The notes beneath the pieces were generated by a model that saw only the letters and a program-made list of their open reading frames with translations, searched no databases and was not told the origin of the DNA. From the NCBI GenBank assembly GCA_031370485.1, contig JANMQK010000264.1, positions 1 to 18,785 of the forward strand: DNA of 18,785 bases. The letters run 5' to 3'. The DNA comes from JANMQK01 sp031370485. Its GTDB lineage: Bacteria > Acidobacteriota > Polarisedimenticolia > Gp22-AA2. Made by a program: the position numbers and the translations under genes. Below, in pieces: positions 7,228 to 14,904 of this stretch (positions are counted from its first letter, which is position 1; the number at the start of each line of letters is the position of its first letter).

Positions 7228-9528
7228 TCAGTGCAGCGACGCGACCGCCCGGTTGTCGAAGTCCGCCGGGGGCCCGTCACGCCCCGCCGCCCTCACGGCC
7301 TGCGTCGCGAGGTAGTCATCGATCCCAGCCTCGATGTCGCAGGGGAACTGCGGCAGGGGCCCCACCAGCTGATCCCTGTAAATGCGGAGCATGATCTCGC
7401 GGAAAATCGGCAGGGCTGCGCGCGATCCTGTCTCCTTCTCGCCGAGCGCGCGGTTGTCGTCGAAGCCGATGCGGACCGCGACCGTGATCCCCTGCGGCCC
7501 GTAGGTGGATCCAACGAACAGCGCGTCGCGGAAGTCGCTCGTCGTCCCGGTCTTGCCCATCACCGGGATCGGAAAGTCGAGGCCGTCGAGGACGTGGGCC
7601 GTGCCTTCCGGGAGGCGAACCACCCCGCGCAACCCTTCCTGTATCAGGCTCAGCTCCGAGGAGCTCGGCTCGTCCGAGCCCAGGTCCGGTGCCGTCCGGG
7701 CCGCTTCGTAGAGCACAACTCCATCCGAGGCGTGGGTCACGCGGGCGATGACGTGGGGCTCCGCCCGGATCCCCGAAGCCATGGCGCGATAGGCTCCCGC
7801 CAACTCCAGCAGCCGCACCTCGGACGCGCCCAGCGCCGTACTGATGTACCGGTGCAGCGGACTGTGGATCCCCAGCTGCCGGGCGGTCCGGTTCACCTTG
7901 TCCACGCCGATCTCGCGGGCAATCCACACGGCGACGGCGTTTCGGGATTCCGCCAGGGCCTGGCGAACCGGGATGGAGCCCTTGAACTGGTTGTCGTAAT
8001 TGGCGATCCACTTCACCCCGCGATTGGCGCCCAGCGGCACCTCGATGGGCTCGTCGGGCACGGCCGTGTCGAGGTCGTACCCCTGGCGGAATGCGGCCAG
8101 GTAGACCATCGGCTTCCAGGCGGAGCCCGGCTGCCGCAGCGAGCCCGTGGCGCGGTTCAGGTCGGAGTAGAGCGTGGAGCGATCCTTGAAGACCCGCCGC
8201 CCGCCCGCTTCCGCGAGGATCGCCGCGTCCGCGTTGCGCAGCACCACGACCGATCCCTGGATCACTCCCCTCGACGTGCGATGCCGCTTCTCGTACAGGG
8301 CCAGGCCGTTTTCCAGCGCTTCGTTGACGACGGTCTGCACCCGCCCGTCCAACGTGGAGCGGACCGAGATCCACCCCTGGAACAGATCCTCGATCCCGAA
8401 ACGATCTCCTCCGTACCGCTTCAGCTCCTCGAGGACGTTCGCAATCGCGCCGGGAGCGACGGTCTTGACCAGGCTGCGCGCCGCCACGCGGACAGGCCCG
8501 GCCTGGCAGCGCTTCGCGAGGGCGGGGGAGATGGAGCCATTCCGCGCCATGAGGGACAGGATCGCGTTGCGGCGGCGCACCGGCCGCGCATCGCAGGGCA
8601 CCGGGGCGTAATCCCTTGGAGATTTGCTGATCCCCGCCAGCAGCGCCGCCTCCCCCGCGTCTTCCGAGGTGTAGCTCGACAGGGGCCTGCCGAAGTAGTA
8701 CTCGGAGGCCGCGGCGAAACCGTAGCGGCCGTTGCCCAGGTAGATGAAGCTGGCGTAGCGGGCGAAGATCTCGCGCTTGGCCTGCTTCTGCGATCCGTAG
8801 CGCCGTCGCATCTCCTTCTCGAGCCAGAGCGTCAGGCGGATCTCCTCCATCTTCCTCAAGAGTTTGTTGGTGGCCTGGACACCAAGACCCGCGGAGAGGA
8901 CCTGGGGGGCCAGCCCGTCGCCGACGAGCGTGTCGCCGTTCTCGCGAATCGTCAGGTTCTGCAGGAAATAGCTGCGGACGAGCTGCTGCGTGAGTGTGGA
9001 GCCGCCCTGCGGGAAGCGCGGCCGGACCCCGTCGCCCCTCCACCAAGCGGCCAGCGAGTGCGAGGCCGCCTTCTGGATCACTCGCGGCAGCGCGCGGTAT
9101 TCGACACCGGAGTGGGAGAAGAAGTTCTTGTCCTCGGCCGCCAAAATGGCTTCGCGCAGGATGGGTGGCAGGTCGTCGTAGGAGACAACCCGGCGGTACT
9201 CGCGCGCCAGCTCGATCAGGACCTTCCCTTGGTCGTCGTAGATCTCGCCTATTCCCGGGGGCTCGAAACGGAGGAAGGGCTCGAGGTCGGGGAGGCCGCT
9301 CCGGTCGAAGTAGACGTGGTAAACGGGGCCCGCCGCCAGCAGCAGGAGCAGCGCCAGTGGCGTGGCCACGAGACGCACGGCGCGGCGCCGCCACGCGGAC
9401 TTCAAGTGGCCGACCATGAAGGCGCCGGTGGCGCGCACGGGGAGGGGCACATCGGGGCGGCTCAGGCGTCGAAGGCGGAGGCCTTCGGGATGAGCGTCGT
9501 CGGCGGTGATCGGCTTCAAAATGGGCAT
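7228..9528 (-). CDS. Class A penicillin-binding protein (bifunctional glycosyltransferase/transpeptidase)
   Basis: This 766-residue enzyme polymerises lipid II and cross-links peptidoglycan in the periplasm. After a cytoplasmic tail of about 50 residues comes one membrane helix (about 51-72). The GT51 domain has Glu132 in AEDKNFFSHSG as catalytic base and QGGSTLTQQLVRSYF at 174-188. The transpeptidase domain has the nucleophile motif SAWK (Ser469, Lys472), the SRN motif at 528-530 and KTGT at 659-662, so all three penicillin-binding motifs are intact. The length fits a PBP1-type protein. The serine motif reads GSAWKP instead of the more usual GSTFKP. The start at 9528 has only a weak ribosome binding site; a later start near Met38 is possible. 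A single-gene unit, it carries the shared motif (copy B) 105 bases upstream. Confidence 0.95.
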   Translation of the reverse strand: MPILKPITADDAHPEGLRLRRLSRPDVPLPVRATGAFMVGHLKSAWRRRAVRLVATPLALLLLLAAGPVYHVYFDRSGLPDLEPFLRFEPPGIGEIYDDQGKVLIELAREYRRVVSYDDLPPILREAILAAEDKNFFSHSGVEYRALPRVIQKAASHSLAAWWRGDGVRPRFPQGGSTLTQQLVRSYFLQNLTIRENGDTLVGDGLAPQVLSAGLGVQATNKLLRKMEEIRLTLWLEKEMRRRYGSQKQAKREIFARYASFIYLGNGRYGFAAASEYYFGRPLSSYTSEDAGEAALLAGISKSPRDYAPVPCDARPVRRRNAILSLMARNGSISPALAKRCQAGPVRVAARSLVKTVAPGAIANVLEELKRYGGDRFGIEDLFQGWISVRSTLDGRVQTVVNEALENGLALYEKRHRTSRGVIQGSVVVLRNADAAILAEAGGRRVFKDRSTLYSDLNRATGSLRQPGSAWKPMVYLAAFRQGYDLDTAVPDEPIEVPLGANRGVKWIANYDNQFKGSIPVRQALAESRNAVAVWIAREIGVDKVNRTARQLGIHSPLHRYISTALGASEVRLLELAGAYRAMASGIRAEPHVIARVTHASDGVVLYEAARTAPDLGSDEPSSSELSLIQEGLRGVVRLPEGTAHVLDGLDFPIPVMGKTGTTSDFRDALFVGSTYGPQGITVAVRIGFDDNRALGEKETGSRAALPIFREIMLRIYRDQLVGPLPQFPCDIEAGIDDYLATQAVRAAGRDGPPADFDNRAVASLH

Positions 9529-9632
9529 CGGAAATCCATGTTCCCCTGAGAGAAATGCAGACGGCGCGCCACGAACGGGTGCTGCGTTTCACACCTTCGC
9601 ACAGGAGAAGCAGGCGGTCTATCCGGCCGCGA

Positions 9633-9659
9633 CTGAATCCCCGGGTAAGAATCCCTGAC
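9633..9659 (-). promoter_or_regulatory. Bipartite regulatory motif, copy B
   Basis: On the minus strand this reads GTCAGG, 14 bases, GATTCAG, then TCGCGGCCGGATAGACC. It ends 105 bases before the penicillin-binding protein start, almost the same distance as copy A from its gene. At its outer end the forward strand has CCTGACAGTCAGG (9654-9666), a perfect 13-base palindrome that places a second GTCAGG back-to-back with the first. Confidence 0.62.
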
Positions 9660-9710
9660 AGTCAGGCATGGGGGACTGGGCCGTGCGACCCTGGATTCCC
9701 GGCTGCGGGC

Positions 9711-11159
9711 CTACTGGCCGGCGTCGGCTCGCGCGAGGGGAGCCGGCCGCTCCGGGCTGTGAAACAGGACGTAAAAAAGGTTGTCCTGGAAGCCGTGGTC
9801 CGCCGGCAGGAAGCCGTGGGTCTCGCAGAAGAAGAAGGTTGAGGCGAATGACCGGCTCCCGGCGACCCAGTCGGCGGCACCGTACTCCCCGGCGCCGATC
9901 GCCAGGAGCGACCCCGCGGTCACCGTTCCGTCTCCGGGGACCAGCATCTGCCTGGTCAGTTGTCGCGCCTCCCGATTGGGCGTGTTCTCATCGTCGAACA
10001 GGATCACGGGGCCGGATGACGTCGGCTTCAGGACTGCACGGTCGAGGGTCGGGATGCAGTCCGAACCGAACAGGTGGACCGGGACCGGCGAGTCTCCAAG
10101 GGCGTCCGTCGCGAGCGCCTCATGGAAGACGCGAGCCCGGTCGAGGGCCGCCTGCAGGAAGCGCCTCAGATGTGCCTCGGCGGGGTCCGTTCCGGGCGAC
10201 GCGGGGCGTGCGGCGGTGTCCGGCACAAGCTGGCGCGCGGCGTCGGAGCGCGGATGGAAGACCGACCAGCGGTTGCGCACCCAGTCGCCGGCGTCGTAGA
10301 GGTCGATCGCCACGGGGTTGCCCTGCGGGTCGATGATGTGCGCCCGTCCGTCGCTCGGCAGGAGCTGGTAGATCGCGGGCATCGTGAAGACGACCGCGGG
10401 CGACATGGTTCTCGAGAAACCGGTGTTCAGGGTGCGAAAAGCCGACATCGTGCCCTGGAGCGGGGCGCCGATCAGTATCATGCGCCCGATGTTCGGCGCC
10501 CCCGCCCAGGTCGCCGTGTACGGGCCGCCCCGGGCCAGCACGTCCTCCGTGCCGTACCCGAGGTAGTACTGCGCCACCAGTCCCCCCATGCTGTGCGCCA
10601 CGATGTCGAAACGCATGTCGGGGGCGTGCAGCCGGTCCTTTATCCGCTGGATCGCCCGCCCCAGGCCGGCGGCCGACTCGACGTTGTCCCGGCGCCAGTC
10701 GTAGTTGTAGACGAACAGCGAGTCCCCCGGCTTCGGGTCATTGATGTTTCCCTGACGGTATCCCCCGACGTCCTGCAGGGCCTTCAGGATGGAGCCGTAG
10801 AACTTGAAGCCGGCGACGCTCTCGACAAGGGCGTAGGGGACGAGGTCGTCGCGGTCCTGGGAGAGATCGGTGCTCTCGATCGGCAGGCTGAGGTCGTCGG
10901 TCCTGCCCCGCATGAAGGCGTTCCTGAAGCCGCCCCAGACCCCCTCGTGCGTGTGGGCGTTACGCAGCTTCGACCCGATGAACCCGTGAATCAGGATGAC
11001 GGGGTTGCGTTGCGAACGGGCGGCCGACACCTGGTGGATCTCCACCATGTCGAACTTCCTGAACATGGCGCACCTCGCGAGCGCAACGACGGCGAGGACC
11101 GCGAGAAGAAGAGCCGCGGCCCGGGGGAAACGCCGGGGGTGCCCAGGATGTGAGATCAC
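9711..11159 (-). CDS. LCAT-like alpha/beta hydrolase (lipase/acyltransferase family), exported
   Basis: This 482-residue protein starts with a signal peptide (hydrophobic 14-28) ending LARC. A lipoprotein anchor at Cys30 is possible, although Arg just before the Cys is unusual for a lipobox. The hydrolase core begins NPVILIHGFIGSKL (52-65), where HGF forms the oxyanion region. YDWRRD at 153-158 matches the lecithin:cholesterol acyltransferase family. AHSMGG at 188-193 gives the nucleophile elbow with Ser190. VPGDGTVT and ETHGFLPADHG near the C-terminus likely supply the catalytic Asp and His. The family hydrolyses or transfers acyl chains of phospholipids, so a membrane-lipid role is inferred. 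The GTG start at 11159 follows GGAGG at a rather long spacing of about 11 bases. Copy C of the shared motif lies 86 bases upstream. Confidence 0.88.
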   Translation of the reverse strand: MISHPGHPRRFPRAAALLLAVLAVVALARCAMFRKFDMVEIHQVSAARSQRNPVILIHGFIGSKLRNAHTHEGVWGGFRNAFMRGRTDDLSLPIESTDLSQDRDDLVPYALVESVAGFKFYGSILKALQDVGGYRQGNINDPKPGDSLFVYNYDWRRDNVESAAGLGRAIQRIKDRLHAPDMRFDIVAHSMGGLVAQYYLGYGTEDVLARGGPYTATWAGAPNIGRMILIGAPLQGTMSAFRTLNTGFSRTMSPAVVFTMPAIYQLLPSDGRAHIIDPQGNPVAIDLYDAGDWVRNRWSVFHPRSDAARQLVPDTAARPASPGTDPAEAHLRRFLQAALDRARVFHEALATDALGDSPVPVHLFGSDCIPTLDRAVLKPTSSGPVILFDDENTPNREARQLTRQMLVPGDGTVTAGSLLAIGAGEYGAADWVAGSRSFASTFFFCETHGFLPADHGFQDNLFYVLFHSPERPAPLARADAGQ

Positions 11160-11244
11160 GATGTCTGCCGCCTCCGCGTGACCCGCTTGACTGGTGCCAT
11201 GTCCAGACTCTCACGGGAAGCGCCGGCAATCTATCCGGCCGCAT

Positions 11245-11271
11245 CTGATTCCAATGGTGGGAATCCCTGAC
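11245..11271 (-). promoter_or_regulatory. Bipartite regulatory motif, copy C
   Basis: On the minus strand this reads GTCAGG, 14 bases, GAATCAG, then ATGCGGCCGGATAGATT. It ends 86 bases upstream of the LCAT-like hydrolase start codon. Compared with copy B it shares the 27-base length, the GTCAGGGATTC start and the GCGGCCGGATAGA downstream block. It lies between the response regulator stop and the hydrolase gene, so it can only serve the hydrolase as oriented. Confidence 0.62.
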
Positions 11272-11332
11272 AAGGGGGGCGGGCCTGACCGGATGCGAGG
11301 GAGGCGACGGACGGTGGACCGAGGCCGCGGTT

Positions 11333-11965
11333 TCAGGCTTCGATCATTCCCTGGCGGATGGCGTAGCGGACGAGGCCGGCCGTCTGGTGGATGTCAAGCT
11401 TGCCCATGAGCCGCATCCGGTGGGTCTCGATGGTCTTGACGCTGATGCCGAGGAGGGCCGCGATCTCCTTCATCGTCTTGCCCTCGGCGATGAGTTGCAG
11501 CACCTCGCGCTCGCGGCCGCTCAAAGGACTGGTGCGCAACTCTTCTCTCGCGAGGTAGGCCTGCAGGACCTCGGGCGACAGGGCGTGGCTCACATAGAGC
11601 GCGCCCGTGGACACGTCCTTGATCGCCTGGACGAGGATCGCCGCGGCCTTGGTCTTCAGGAGAAACCCAACGACCCCGGCGCGCAGCCCCTCGATGATGT
11701 ACTGCTCCTCGGTGTGTCGCGTCAGGATGATCGTTTTCGTGTCGCCCGACACCTTCTGGATCTCCCGGGCCGCGTCCAGACCGTTCAGGAGGGGCATCGT
11801 CAGGTCGAGGACGGCCACGTCCGGTTTGAGTTTCCCGGCGAGCCGCACCGCCTCTCGACCGTCCAGGGCCTCCCCGACCACCACGATCCCCGCACGTTCC
11901 AGGAGGGCCCGCAGTCCCTGGATGAACATCGCATGATCGTCGGCGAGAAGAACCCGCAGCGGCAT
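11333..11965 (-). CDS. NarL/FixJ-family response regulator
   Basis: This 210-residue transcription factor has an N-terminal receiver domain (1-120) with acidic pocket Asp9/Asp10, phospho-acceptor Asp54 in VLDLTMP, Thr82 and Lys104 in FLLKT, so the phosphorylation site is complete. A LuxR-type helix-turn-helix follows (about 143-205: LSGREREVLQLIAEGKTMKEIA, then GISVKTIETHRMRLMGKL). The start lies two bases after the histidine kinase stop, with GAGGA inside the end of the kinase gene as ribosome binding site, so the two are co-translated and almost certainly a cognate pair. It closes the four-gene unit that carries the shared motif upstream of its first gene; autoregulation by this protein is an attractive but untested reading. 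Confidence 0.95.
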   Translation of the reverse strand: MPLRVLLADDHAMFIQGLRALLERAGIVVVGEALDGREAVRLAGKLKPDVAVLDLTMPLLNGLDAAREIQKVSGDTKTIILTRHTEEQYIIEGLRAGVVGFLLKTKAAAILVQAIKDVSTGALYVSHALSPEVLQAYLAREELRTSPLSGREREVLQLIAEGKTMKEIAALLGISVKTIETHRMRLMGKLDIHQTAGLVRYAIRQGMIEA

Positions 11966-11967
11966 GA

Positions 11968-12897
11968 TCAGTCCTCGAGAGGGATGTACATCAGCAATTC
12001 AGCGCCCTTTTCCGGTGACGAAGTTATCAGAAGTGTCCCGTGGAAGGAATCCAGCCGCTCGCGCATGCCGACATGACCAAGCCCCCGCTCCCCGCGCGCT
12101 GAAATCACCGCCGACACGTCGAAGCCGACGCCGTCGTCGCGGACCGAACAGCGGACCGCGTTGGCCTCCCGGGTCACGATCACCGCAACCTTGCCCGCCT
12201 TGGCGTGCCGGATCACGTTGTTGAGTGCCTCCTGGACGTTCCGGTAGAGGGTGGTTTCCACCCCCGGGGGAAGCCGTCCGTCCGTCGATCCCTCGACGGT
12301 GATCGCCACCCCCGACCGCTTCGACATCCCCTCCGCCAGGAAATTGAGCGCCGGGAGCAGGCCCAGGTCGTCCAGGACGGTCGGCCGGATCTCGTGGGCC
12401 AGCTGCCTGAGCTGCTCGTCCATCTGATCCAGGAGCCGCCTGACGAGGGACAGCCTCTCGCTGCCCTGGAGAGAAAGATCGCGGGCCAGCTCCTCGAGCG
12501 CGAGGTGGGTCGACGAGAGAAGCCCCCCGGCCTCCTCGTGCAACGCGTGTGCGATTCGCTTGGCCTCCTCCTCGATGCGTTCGTTCATCCGGCGCAGTAC
12601 TACAATGGCCTGGCCGAAGGCGCGGTGGCTCATTTCGAACGGCATCAGGCTCTCGATGAAGACCTCTTCCGCGCGTTTAATCAGATCAGATTCCTCTACC
12701 CGCCCCGACAGGCCCGGTGCGACCTCCTGCAGGGCCCGGTGATGGATGGCCGCGATCCCGAGCACGCCTGCCCCGTTGGTCAGCGTCCGGCGTCCCGTTT
12801 CGTACGCCTTTCGAAGCGCCTGCTCGTTGGGACGAACGAGATAGTCCCGGAGGGCGTCGGTATACTCCCGCTGCAGGTCGCCCGGGATGTCGCTCAC
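11968..12897 (-). CDS. Soluble histidine kinase with RsbU-type N-terminal domain
   Basis: This 309-residue kinase has no membrane segment. Residues 1-95 (YTDALRDYLVRPNEQAL, then GRRTLTNGAGVLGIAAIHHRALQEV) match the pattern of the RsbU N-terminal domain from Bacillus, the part of that phosphatase bound by RsbT. A HisKA_3 dimerisation domain follows, with His120 in AHALHEEAGG as the phosphorylated residue. The ATP-binding domain has Asn227 in EALNNVIRHA, DDGVGFD at 254-260 and GLGHVGMRER at 272-281. So the sensor is a NarX-type kinase with an RsbU input domain replacing a PP2C phosphatase output. The gene is 31 bases after the RsbT-like gene and two bases before the response regulator. The GTG start has only a weak ribosome binding site. 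The kinase call is firm; the RsbU-N call rests on pattern recognition. Confidence 0.92.
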   Translation of the reverse strand: MSDIPGDLQREYTDALRDYLVRPNEQALRKAYETGRRTLTNGAGVLGIAAIHHRALQEVAPGLSGRVEESDLIKRAEEVFIESLMPFEMSHRAFGQAIVVLRRMNERIEEEAKRIAHALHEEAGGLLSSTHLALEELARDLSLQGSERLSLVRRLLDQMDEQLRQLAHEIRPTVLDDLGLLPALNFLAEGMSKRSGVAITVEGSTDGRLPPGVETTLYRNVQEALNNVIRHAKAGKVAVIVTREANAVRCSVRDDGVGFDVSAVISARGERGLGHVGMRERLDSFHGTLLITSSPEKGAELLMYIPLED

Positions 12898-12928
12898 CGT
12901 CCGCCACTTTGTTCCGTGAAGCCCGGTT

Positions 12929-13381
12929 TCATGACTGCCACTTCCGGGCGGTCACCGTCGTCCCTTTGCCCGGGACGGAGATGATATCGAGACTGTCCAT
13001 GAGCCCCTTGACCCCTTTGAGCCCGAGGCCCAGGCCGCCGGCTACGGAATAGGAGTCCTGCATCGCTTCCTTGACGTTCGGCATACCCGGACCCTGGTCG
13101 CAGGCCTTGACCACGATGCCGCGGCGCCCGTCGGCCTCGATGGCGCGGAAGAACATCTCTCCGCGTCCGGCGTAGTCGACGATGTTGCGCGCCAGCTCCG
13201 TGATGACCGCGGCCAGCATCGCCTGGCCCGTGGACGAGAACCCGAGTTCCGCAGCCATCATCCGGCCCTTCTGGCGGGCGGCGATGAGGTCGTCGTCGTT
13301 GAGAATATCCACCAGATCCTCGAACCTGAAAGACACCAGCCTGCTGGCGGATATTCTCCCCAGATCGCGAAAACAAATCAA
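12929..13381 (-). CDS. rsbT: RsbT-family switch protein kinase / anti-sigma regulatory factor
   Basis: This GHKL-type serine kinase in Bacillus phosphorylates RsbS/RsbR in the stressosome and then binds and activates the RsbU phosphatase. The similarity to RsbT runs the full length: DDDLIAARQKGRMMAAELGF, then ITELARNIVDYAGRGE (N box with Glu and Asn), CDQGPGMP (G1 box), GGLGLGLKGVKGLMD (G2 region) and a closing GKGTTVTARKW. The start is uncertain. A TTG at 13381 overlaps the stop of the upstream gene (TTGA), has GGAG seven bases upstream and gives 150 residues; a GTG at 13336 gives 135 residues, closer to the usual 133. The frame stays open further upstream but only inside the neighbouring gene. 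No rsbR, rsbS or sigma-B gene is nearby. Its likely partner is the downstream histidine kinase. Confidence 0.88.
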   Translation of the reverse strand: MICFRDLGRISASRLVSFRFEDLVDILNDDDLIAARQKGRMMAAELGFSSTGQAMLAAVITELARNIVDYAGRGEMFFRAIEADGRRGIVVKACDQGPGMPNVKEAMQDSYSVAGGLGLGLKGVKGLMDSLDIISVPGKGTTVTARKWQS

Positions 13382-14025
13382 TCCCCTGCTCCGGAGGACG
13401 GTGACTCCATCTCGAGGGGCCGGCGAGAGGCGATCAACCGCAGCCGGAGCAGCGCGCTCCAGAGCTTCCAGGGGTCGTGGCGGACGACGGGGCCGTCCCG
13501 CAGTAGGTCGCAGGCCAGGGGACGGCAACCCAGGGCCTCCAGGGCCTGGGTGTCGTACGCCATCGGCAGCGCGCCCCGCAGGGCATAACGCACCACCAGA
13601 TTGCCCGGGATGGGCGCGTTGTTGAGGAGCACGTCGTGAACGGGCACCTCGGGCGCATGCCGCCGGATTGTCAGCACGCAGTCCGAAGCCACGTAGCCGT
13701 CCGTTTCCCCGGGCTCTGTCATCAGGTTCATCACGAGGACGACGCGCGCCCTGGAGCGGCCGATCTCCTCCGCGATCTCCCTGACGAGAAGGAGGGGGAG
13801 AAGGCTGGTGTACACGCGCCCCGGCCCAAGCACGATGAGGTCCGCGGTCGCAATCGCTCTTCGGGGGGAAAAGGCTTCCCCGATGCCGTTCCGCATGGCC
13901 GGGAGGCCGACGCCACCACCGATCGACACCACACCCGGGGGCGCCGTCGACGCGGAGAATCTCATGTCACTCGTCGGGTACGGCGGCCTCGAAACACCGC
14001 CTGACGCATCATCAGAAGTCATCAC
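13378..14025 (-). CDS. Shortened YvcK/CofD-like protein
   Basis: This 215-residue protein resembles the YvcK (gluconeogenesis factor) family, which binds UDP-sugars and affects cell shape and peptidoglycan metabolism. ADLIVLGPGRVYTSLLP at 61-77 and NLMTEPGETDGYVASD (about 99-114) are hallmark C-terminal-half motifs. VVSIGGGVGLPAM at 32-44 looks like the N-terminal nucleotide-binding loop of full-length members, yet only some 17-20 residues separate it from the C-terminal half. About 130 or more residues of the usual middle, including the DDGG-type and GDLRN motifs, are absent. The protein may be inactive as a CofD/YvcK enzyme or may have become a binding scaffold. It is the first gene of the signalling unit, and its stop overlaps the proposed rsbT start. 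The start (GTG 14025, ATG 14022, or Met21) is uncertain. Confidence 0.75.
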   Translation of the reverse strand: MMTSDDASGGVSRPPYPTSDMRFSASTAPPGVVSIGGGVGLPAMRNGIGEAFSPRRAIATADLIVLGPGRVYTSLLPLLLVREIAEEIGRSRARVVLVMNLMTEPGETDGYVASDCVLTIRRHAPEVPVHDVLLNNAPIPGNLVVRYALRGALPMAYDTQALEALGCRPLACDLLRDGPVVRHDPWKLWSALLRLRLIASRRPLEMESPSSGAGD

Positions 14026-14116
14026 CGGCTGTTTCCCCAGTTACTTGCGACGACGAATGTGCGATGACACTGACCTATGTAATCCGGTCCTCCGGCCCCT
14101 GCAAGTCGGAGCTTCC

Positions 14117-14144
14117 CTGAGCCGATAATCAGGAGGACCCTGAT
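14117..14144 (-). promoter_or_regulatory. Bipartite regulatory motif, palindromic variant 2
   Basis: On the minus strand this reads ATCAGGGTCCTCCTGAT, then TATCGG-CTCAG, 28 bases, ending 92 bases before the YvcK-like gene start. Its first 17 bases form a perfect inverted repeat, ATCAGG-N5-CCTGAT (14128-14144). Because the region is divergent, the same palindrome also lies about 70 bases upstream of the Crp/Fnr gene on the plus strand and could act on both. It shares a 16-base identical block with the site at 4748-4775. Confidence 0.62.
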
Positions 14145-14212
14145 AGCGCAGACCGGTCCGATCGGTAGAATGATTCTGGCGGCGCATGCATGTTCGGAAG
14201 GAGGCGATTCCA

Positions 14213-14866
14213 ATGAAGTCGAACGGAATCTCGCATTTCGACCCCAAGGTCTTTCTCGCCAAGGTCGGCGACGGAAAGTCGATTACGGACTACCCCAAGA
14301 ACGAGATGGTCTTCTCCCAGGGCGACGCGGCGGACGCAATCTTCTATATCCGGAAAGGCAAGGTGAAACTCTCGGTCATCTCGAAACAGGGAAAGGAAGC
14401 GGTGATCGCGATTCTGGGAACCGGCGACTTCTTTGGAGAGGGATGCCTCGGGGGCCAGCGACTGCGGATGGCAACCTCGACCGCAATGTCCGACTGCTCG
14501 ATCGTGCGGCTGGACAAAGCGGGCACGATTCGCGTGCTCCAGGACGAACCGGTTTTCTCCGAGCTGTTTCTCGCCTATATGCTGTCCAGGAACATCCGGC
14601 TGGAGGAGGACCTGGTGGACCAGCTCTTCAACTCCAGCGAGAAACGGCTGGCGCGGGTCCTCCTTCTCCTGGCCAACTTCGGGAAGGAAGGCAAGACGGA
14701 GCCTGTGATCCCGAAGATCAGCCAGGAAACGCTGGCGGAAATCGTCGGCACCACCCGCTCGAGAGTCAGCTTTTTCATGAACAAGTTCCGCAAGCTGGGT
14801 CTGATCGACTACGGCAAGGGCCTGGAAGTTCATAGCTCGTTACTGAACGTCGTGCTGCACGACTGA
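14213..14866 (+). CDS. Crp/Fnr-family transcriptional regulator
   Basis: This 217-residue regulator has an N-terminal cyclic-nucleotide-binding-like domain (about 20-125: VFSQGDAADAIFYIRKGKVKL, then GDFFGEGCLGG) and a C-terminal winged helix (about 145-215) with recognition region ISQETLAEIVGTTRSRVSFF. There is no N-terminal cysteine cluster, so it is not an oxygen-sensing FNR. In the ligand pocket Glu76 is kept, but the Arg-Ser pair that binds cAMP in CRP reads Arg85-Met86, so cAMP binding is doubtful. The C-terminal 80 residues (RLARVLLLLANFGKEGK, FFMNKFRKLG) belong to a subgroup I recall as strongly conserved across Proteobacteria and Acidobacteriota. The ATG at 14213 follows GGAGG at eight bases. 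It is divergent from the signalling unit and shares its promoter region. Confidence 0.92.
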   Translation: MKSNGISHFDPKVFLAKVGDGKSITDYPKNEMVFSQGDAADAIFYIRKGKVKLSVISKQGKEAVIAILGTGDFFGEGCLGGQRLRMATSTAMSDCSIVRLDKAGTIRVLQDEPVFSELFLAYMLSRNIRLEEDLVDQLFNSSEKRLARVLLLLANFGKEGKTEPVIPKISQETLAEIVGTTRSRVSFFMNKFRKLGLIDYGKGLEVHSSLLNVVLHD

Positions 14867-14904
14867 CGTCCTCCGATCCCCGCCGGCCTGCGGCTTCACG
14901 TACC

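Noticed and set aside
7021..9592. Very long reading frames (up to 842 codons) on the plus strand and in another minus frame across the penicillin-binding protein gene
   Set aside because: High GC content keeps alternate frames open. Their products are Arg/Pro/Gly-rich without domains, while the minus-strand frame at 7228-9528 has every penicillin-binding protein motif.
13382..13528. Longer RsbT start at 13528 giving 199 residues
   Set aside because: The extra residues lie inside the YvcK-like gene, are Pro/Arg/Ala-rich and have no counterpart in RsbT proteins of about 133 residues.
14087..14121. Possible sigma-54 promoter near GACTTGCAGG downstream of the motif at 14117-14144
   Set aside because: The GG to GC spacing is 12-13 bases instead of the required 10, and the other motif copies lack it.
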